Positions 31,836-35,847 of a stretch of 35,847 nucleotides of DNA are shown piece after piece. The notes under the pieces were generated by a model, which saw only the letters and a list, made by a program, of their open reading frames with translations, did not search any database and was not told the DNA's origin. The stretch lies in assembly GCF_946184425.1 (NCBI RefSeq), contig NZ_CAMHFP010000019.1:1-35847 (forward strand), written 5' to 3'. Origin of the DNA: an uncultured Methanobrevibacter sp. (lineage in GTDB: Archaea; Methanobacteriota; Methanobacteria; Methanobacteriales; Methanobacteriaceae). The first letter of the stretch is position 1. Every line of letters begins with the position of its first letter. Both the position numbers and the translations under genes were made by a program.

Positions 31836-32588
31836 ATGTCAATTGAAATAAAAAATATTCATAAATCCTTTGAAGGTAAAAAATCAGATAAACTGTCTGT
31901 TTTGGAGGATATTAATTTAACTATTAATGATGGTGAGTTGGTTTGTCTTTTAGGCCCCTCAGGCTGCGGTAAGACAACACTTCTTCGTTTGATAGCAGGC
32001 CTTGACCAACCTACTTCTGGTGAAATAGTTGCCAATGGTGAAGTTGTTAAAAAGCCGTCCGGTGACAGAGCAGTGATTTTCCAGCAATATTCCCTTTTCC
32101 CATGGCTGACAGTTTTGGAGAATGTTACATTCGGTTTGGAAATGACCAAAAAAGGAAGTAAGGAAGAAAATATTGCCGCTGCAGAAAGATATCTTACAAG
32201 TGTTGGTTTAATTGACTTTAAAGATAGCTATCCTCATGAACTTTCTGGTGGTATGAAACAGAGGGTTGCAATAATTAGATCTTTACTTAACCATTCGCCT
32301 ATTTTACTTATGGATGAGCCATTTTCTGCATTGGATATGCAAAATAGACATAAACTTCAAGAGCAACTGATTGGGGTTTGGAAAAGGTTCAACAATACAA
32401 TTGTTTTTGTAACTCACGATGTGGATGAAGCAGTATTCCTCGCTGATAAAATCGTAATTTTGGATAAAAATCCTGGAAAAATTGCATATGTCCAAGAAGT
32501 TGATATTGAAAGGCCAAGAAAAAGAGAATCTAAAGAGTTTATTGCTCTTCAGGAAGCAATTGTTGAAGATTTAGATATGGGAGATTAG
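31836..32588 (+). CDS. ABC transporter ATP-binding protein, SsuB/TauB type
   Basis: This 250-aa ATPase of the nitrate/sulfonate/taurine importer class has Walker A GPSGCGKTT, Q-loop FQQYSLFPW, signature LSGGMKQR, Walker B ILLMDEPFSALD and H-loop FVTHDVDEAV. All catalytic elements are intact. AGGTGTG precedes ATG 31836, nine bases after the permease stop, so the two form one operon. It converges on the DGC-protein gene with a gap of only four bases. Confidence 0.92.
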   Translation: MSIEIKNIHKSFEGKKSDKLSVLEDINLTINDGELVCLLGPSGCGKTTLLRLIAGLDQPTSGEIVANGEVVKKPSGDRAVIFQQYSLFPWLTVLENVTFGLEMTKKGSKEENIAAAERYLTSVGLIDFKDSYPHELSGGMKQRVAIIRSLLNHSPILLMDEPFSALDMQNRHKLQEQLIGVWKRFNNTIVFVTHDVDEAVFLADKIVILDKNPGKIAYVQEVDIERPRKRESKEFIALQEAIVEDLDMGD

Positions 32589-32610
32589 TTGTCTAATCCC
32601 ATTTAATTTC
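32577..32610. terminator. Bidirectional terminator hairpin at convergent gene ends
   Basis: ATGGGAGATTAG (32577-32588) and CTAATCCCAT (32593-32602) form a strong stem with a two-base bulge and a four-base loop, overlapping both stop codons. A T-rich stretch follows on the + side. It can end transcription from both directions. Confidence 0.5.
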
Positions 32611-32979
32611 TTTTTTTATTTTTAAAATTTCTTTTTTAATAAGTTCCACACATTTTTCATCGTTTTCATTAATTCTTACAGTGCATTCTGCTTTCATATT
32701 ATTTTCTTTTAGGAGTTTTTGAACATTCAAATTATATTCAACAGAAGCATCCTTTGTTTTTAAAATGGTTTCAGGACAACAGTTTTCACAGCCATTTACA
32801 CCAATTACTGTGTTGTTGTGAGCAAGGTCTATGAATTTTTGATAATTTCCACCACTTGCAACAATGCAGCAATACTCGATATCATCATATTCAATACTTA
32901 AATCGTAAACACTGACACGTGATACTTCACCTCGCGGATTCATTCCACTGCAGGCACATAAAACAAGTTTGTCATTCAT
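32593..32979 (-). CDS. Putative zinc-binding protein, DGC-domain family
   Basis: This 128-aa cytosolic protein has conserved cysteine clusters: LCACSGMNPRG at the N-terminus, CCIVASGG in the middle and GVNGCENCCPETIL, matching the DGC (Asp/Asn-Gly-Cys) family of putative zinc-binding proteins. The biochemical role of the family is not established. AGTGAT lies just before ATG 32979, and the start follows the thiD stop by seven bases, so it is the last gene of the proS operon. Confidence 0.75.
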   Translation of the reverse strand: MNDKLVLCACSGMNPRGEVSRVSVYDLSIEYDDIEYCCIVASGGNYQKFIDLAHNNTVIGVNGCENCCPETILKTKDASVEYNLNVQKLLKENNMKAECTVRINENDEKCVELIKKEILKIKKEIKWD

Positions 32980-32986
32980 ATTATCA

Positions 32987-33721
32987 CTAGATTTTAGCTA
33001 TTAAAGTTCCATAACTTCCATTTTTTATTCCTTCATAAACATAATCCAGGGATTTTATAATGCTTGTTTTCAAATCATTGTTCCTTGCCAAATATGCAAC
33101 AATTGCTGATGATAGATTGCAGCCTGTACCATGCAGATTATCAGTTTCAATCAATTCCTGTTTTTTAATAGTAATTTCACCATCGATGTTAATTGTATTA
33201 ATGCCGTCCAAGTGTCCTCCTGTAATGATATTGTCGCATAATATTTTTTTTGATGCTTCAATTGCATCGTTGCCGTCTTTAATTTCAAAACCTGTTAATT
33301 TTTCTGCTTCTGAAATATTTGGAGTTGTTAAAATAGAATTTGGAAGAAGATATTTATTTAAAGCATCAGCTAAATCCTCTTTTGTTAGGTCTCCACCGGA
33401 TGTTGCTACCATAACCGGGTCTACCACTGCTTTTAGATTGTATTCTTTGATTTTTTTTGAAACCATCTTAATTATTTCGGGTGAGTATAACATTCCAGTT
33501 TTTATAATTTCCACTTCATAACTTTCCATTACTGAATCAATTTCTTCTTCGATAAATTCTGGGGAAATTGGTAATGTTGAAAAGAATTTATAGGGATTTT
33601 GCGCAGTTAAAGCAGTAACAATCCCAGTTCCATAAACTCCAATTGCCTGAAAAGTTTTCAAATCAGCATAAACACCGGCTCCTCCTGACGGATCAATGCC
33701 TGCAATGCTCATCACAATCAT
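32987..33721 (-). CDS. thiD: Hydroxymethylpyrimidine/phosphomethylpyrimidine kinase (ThiD)
   Basis: ThiD phosphorylates hydroxymethylpyrimidine twice to give HMP-PP for thiamine synthesis. The 244-aa protein has the ribokinase-like fold with SIAGIDPSGGAGVYADLKTF at the N-terminus, the substrate segment VVDPVMVATSGG, and the anion-hole motif HGTGCNLSSAI with its catalytic Cys region. It starts directly after the cofC stop (TAAATG). It ends inside the ribosome binding site region of the DGC gene. It lacks the C-terminal ThiN domain found in many archaeal ThiD proteins. Confidence 0.93.
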   Translation of the reverse strand: MIVMSIAGIDPSGGAGVYADLKTFQAIGVYGTGIVTALTAQNPYKFFSTLPISPEFIEEEIDSVMESYEVEIIKTGMLYSPEIIKMVSKKIKEYNLKAVVDPVMVATSGGDLTKEDLADALNKYLLPNSILTTPNISEAEKLTGFEIKDGNDAIEASKKILCDNIITGGHLDGINTINIDGEITIKKQELIETDNLHGTGCNLSSAIVAYLARNNDLKTSIIKSLDYVYEGIKNGSYGTLIAKI

Positions 33722-34396
33722 TTAATCAGCTCGTGTAACTTTTATTCTTTCGCTACCACGTGACGGTTCAAATTGAACTTTAAGCTCTTTTAAATACTTT
33801 CGAGTATGGGTTTTTTCACCGTGAATCATGATTTCGCCTAAATCTTCAGCAGTATTTACATCAAGAGCCATGAAGAATGAGTCATGAACCTGTGGATTTA
33901 ATTTTTTTCTTTCAGCAGCGTTTACATGTTCCTTATAGCTAAAACCTTCAAAGCGTGTGTGTATTGCCATAGGTTTCATTATCATCATGTTTGTTCCTCC
34001 ACCTTTAGATGGGACAATGATGAAATCAAGGCTTTTGGAAGCATTAATCAACATTTGGACATTAGTTTTCCCAATTAACGGAATGTCAGATGGTACAATA
34101 AGGACTTTTTTTGTTTTTCCTTTGCAATATTTCATTGCCTGCTTCAATGCCTTGTTTAAATTTGAATTTTCATCCTCTAAGAGGGTGTTTAACTTAAGGC
34201 TTTCAGCATAACTCAGCACATCCTCATCTCTGCTGATAATGAATATTTTATCCACATATTTTTTCAGGGTATCTGTAACATCCTGAAGCATTACTTTCAG
34301 GAGCTTTTCCCTTTCCTCTTCTGATAAAAATGGAGAAAGTCTAGTTTTTGCATTTTTGAACTTGCTAACTGGAATTATTGCATATATCTCATCCAT
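33722..34396 (-). CDS. cofC: 2-phospho-L-lactate guanylyltransferase (CofC)
   Basis: CofC activates 2-phospho-L-lactate with GTP (LPPG synthesis) in coenzyme F420 biosynthesis, which methanogens need for hydrogen- and formate-driven methane formation. The 224-aa protein shows the nucleotidyltransferase start AIIPVSKFKNAKTRLSPF and the metal/nucleotide region LIVPSDIPLIG, then SKGGGTNMM. AGTGAT precedes ATG 34396. The gene is 7 bp after proS and directly abuts thiD, so it is co-transcribed. Confidence 0.92.
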   Translation of the reverse strand: MDEIYAIIPVSKFKNAKTRLSPFLSEEEREKLLKVMLQDVTDTLKKYVDKIFIISRDEDVLSYAESLKLNTLLEDENSNLNKALKQAMKYCKGKTKKVLIVPSDIPLIGKTNVQMLINASKSLDFIIVPSKGGGTNMMIMKPMAIHTRFEGFSYKEHVNAAERKKLNPQVHDSFFMALDVNTAEDLGEIMIHGEKTHTRKYLKELKVQFEPSRGSERIKVTRAD

Positions 34397-34403
34397 ACTA
34401 TCA

Positions 34404-35807
34404 CTAATAAGTTTTAGCTATTAAAGCGATGTATTTTGCATCTTTGTCACTGGCTATACATTTGCCTTCGGATACTTCTTCCTGAATACCTAAAATGTCG
34501 TAACCTGTTTTTTCTTCGATTTGCTTACCTACTGATTCATCTCCACACCAGTTGAATTTGACGACATTGCCCGCTTCGACAAGTTGTGGAATTTCATCTA
34601 AATCCTCTGTGAATTCAACATGTTCCTCTTGGAATTTCCATGATTGTCCGGCAAGGTCTTCGGAGGATTTATTCAATAATTCAATCACATTGTCTGCTAA
34701 TGATTCGTCCAATGGAAGCTCTATTTTTTCTTCTTCATCTCTCCTCATTGCTATTGTAATATTGTTTTGCAAATCACGAGGTCCGAGTTCCAGTTTAATT
34801 GGAGTTCCTTTTAGCTCCCAGTCATTGAACTTTTTGCCTGGGCGGATGTCTCTGTCATCAAGGTTGACTCTGAGACCTTTTGCTTCCAATTGTTCTTTGA
34901 TTTCACTGCATTTTGCAAGAACTTCTTCTTTTCCTTTTTTGAATAGGATTGGGATTATTGTAACTTGATTTGGTGATACTTTTGGCGGTAGGCGTAGACC
35001 TTTTTCGTCTCCATGAATTCCAATAACTGATGCTATTACTCTGTCAGATAATCCTGCACATGTTTGATAAACTAATTTGTGCTCTCCGTCTTTGTCTTCA
35101 AAAGTAATGTCAAATGTTTTTGCAAAGGTCTGACCGAGATTGTGAATTGTACCAATCTGCAGGGTTTTTCCATTAGGCATTATTACATCAAAGGCCATTG
35201 TGTAGTCGGCACCTGGGAATTTGTCCCATTCAGGCCTTTTGGAAATTAGGTATGCAAGACCTAAATCATCGAAGAATTCTTTATACATTTCAATGAAGTC
35301 CTGAACTTGTTCATCAGATTCTTCTTTGGTTGCATGTGCTGTATGAGCTTCTTTAAAGGTAGTTATTTCTCTGACTCTTATTAATGGTCTTGTATGTTTT
35401 GTTTCATATCTGAAAGTGTTGACTATTTGATACATTTTAATTGGAAGGTCAATATGTGTTCTAATCCACAGGGAGTACATAGGATATATTGCGGTTTCAC
35501 TGGTTGGTCTTAATGCCAGTTGTTCATTTAATTCTCTTTGACCTCCTTTTGTTACCCAATATACTTCATCTTCAAATCCTTTTACATGTATTCCTTCCTT
35601 TGCAAGTTCACTTTCAGGAACAAGCATTGGGAACAATACTTCATCATGATCTTTATCCAATAATTTTTTAATAATGTTCATTGAATGTTTCCTTATTTGA
35701 AAACCGTATGGTCTCCAAACTGCCATTCCTTTAATAGGATATCTTGAATCGGTAATGTCTGCTTGTTCTAATATATCATGAAACCATTCATCAAAATTTT
35801 CCACCAT
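34404..35807 (-). CDS. proS: Prolyl-tRNA synthetase, archaeal/eukaryotic type
   Basis: This class II aminoacyl-tRNA synthetase charges tRNA-Pro. The 467-aa protein is the archaeal type without a bacterial editing insertion. Motif 2 is seen around [18 protein letters not shown], after [16 protein letters not shown]. Motif 3 lies near [20 protein letters not shown]. An anticodon-binding domain follows ([20 protein letters not shown], then [15 protein letters not shown]), then an archaeal-type C-terminal domain. AGGTGAT directly abuts ATG 35807, so the adjacent GTG at 35804 is a possible alternative start. It heads a four-gene operon. Only 40 non-coding bases follow to the window end. Confidence 0.95.
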   Translation of the reverse strand: MVENFDEWFHDILEQADITDSRYPIKGMAVWRPYGFQIRKHSMNIIKKLLDKDHDEVLFPMLVPESELAKEGIHVKGFEDEVYWVTKGGQRELNEQLALRPTSETAIYPMYSLWIRTHIDLPIKMYQIVNTFRYETKHTRPLIRVREITTFKEAHTAHATKEESDEQVQDFIEMYKEFFDDLGLAYLISKRPEWDKFPGADYTMAFDVIMPNGKTLQIGTIHNLGQTFAKTFDITFEDKDGEHKLVYQTCAGLSDRVIASVIGIHGDEKGLRLPPKVSPNQVTIIPILFKKGKEEVLAKCSEIKEQLEAKGLRVNLDDRDIRPGKKFNDWELKGTPIKLELGPRDLQNNITIAMRRDEEEKIELPLDESLADNVIELLNKSSEDLAGQSWKFQEEHVEFTEDLDEIPQLVEAGNVVKFNWCGDESVGKQIEEKTGYDILGIQEEVSEGKCIASDKDAKYIALIAKTY

Positions 35808-35847
35808 ATCACCTAAATAATTTTATAATATTAAATTATATGTTTTT

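Noticed and set aside
31077-33721. ABC transporter as a thiamine-precursor importer because thiD lies nearby
   Set aside because: thiD is on the opposite strand in a separate operon with proS and cofC, and no binding protein gene or thiamine riboswitch was seen.
1-35847. tRNA or rRNA genes, or a tRNA-derived attachment site
   Set aside because: No cloverleaf-like segment with a T-loop consensus was found, and no direct repeat that could mark both ends of the element was seen.

Overview
The window is AT-rich archaeal DNA, most likely from Methanobrevibacter or a close relative in Methanobacteriales. The evidence is a pseudomurein-targeting cysteine peptidase, the F420 gene cofC, an archaeal-type prolyl-tRNA synthetase, and the GGTGAT-type ribosome binding site 3-5 bases before most starts (several of them TTG). 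The genus is inferred, not proven.

Layout. (1) 1-6691 is a defence island on the + strand. It holds a type I restriction-modification locus (3' part of hsdR, hsdM, an intact hsdS and a second hsdS broken by one frameshift). Directly behind it is a two-gene operon of a small membrane protein resembling the Pycsar effector PycTM and a class III nucleotide cyclase resembling PycC. An archaeal Pycsar-like anti-virus system is the most interesting content here. (2) 6851-11854 holds a capsid cement-like gene, two tandem paralogous major capsid genes, a structured non-coding stretch, a holin-like membrane protein and a pseudomurein endoisopeptidase. (3) 11943-14092 is a MarR-flavodoxin-alpha/beta hydrolase cassette that looks like cargo or host DNA. 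(4) 14452-17618 holds two related small proteins, a small terminase candidate, the large terminase and a Cys-rich protein. (5) 17679-22505 is a minus-strand early operon: many very small genes, a recombination-type protein, a candidate single-strand-binding protein and an AAA+ helicase, followed by an iteron-like array that may be the origin. (6) 22506-26235 is a lysogeny-type module with a long non-coding stretch, a winged-helix regulator, two small membrane proteins between direct repeats, and a tyrosine integrase. The integrase and the regulator share an identical 20-bp box upstream of their promoters.

Regions 2 and 4-6 look like one integrated element. It encodes capsid, packaging, replication, lysis and integration, but no portal, protease or tail gene is visible. 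It is therefore either a decayed provirus or a capsid-forming satellite that would borrow tails from a helper. No attachment-site direct repeat and no tRNA gene was found, so its ends are not fixed.

(7) 26342-35807 is ordinary chromosome. It holds a carboxymuconolactone decarboxylase-like protein, a CPBP protease, and a ferredoxin and a P-type metal ATPase operon that both carry DtxR-like operators around their TATA boxes. An ABC importer pair follows, converging on a proS-cofC-thiD-DGC-protein operon.
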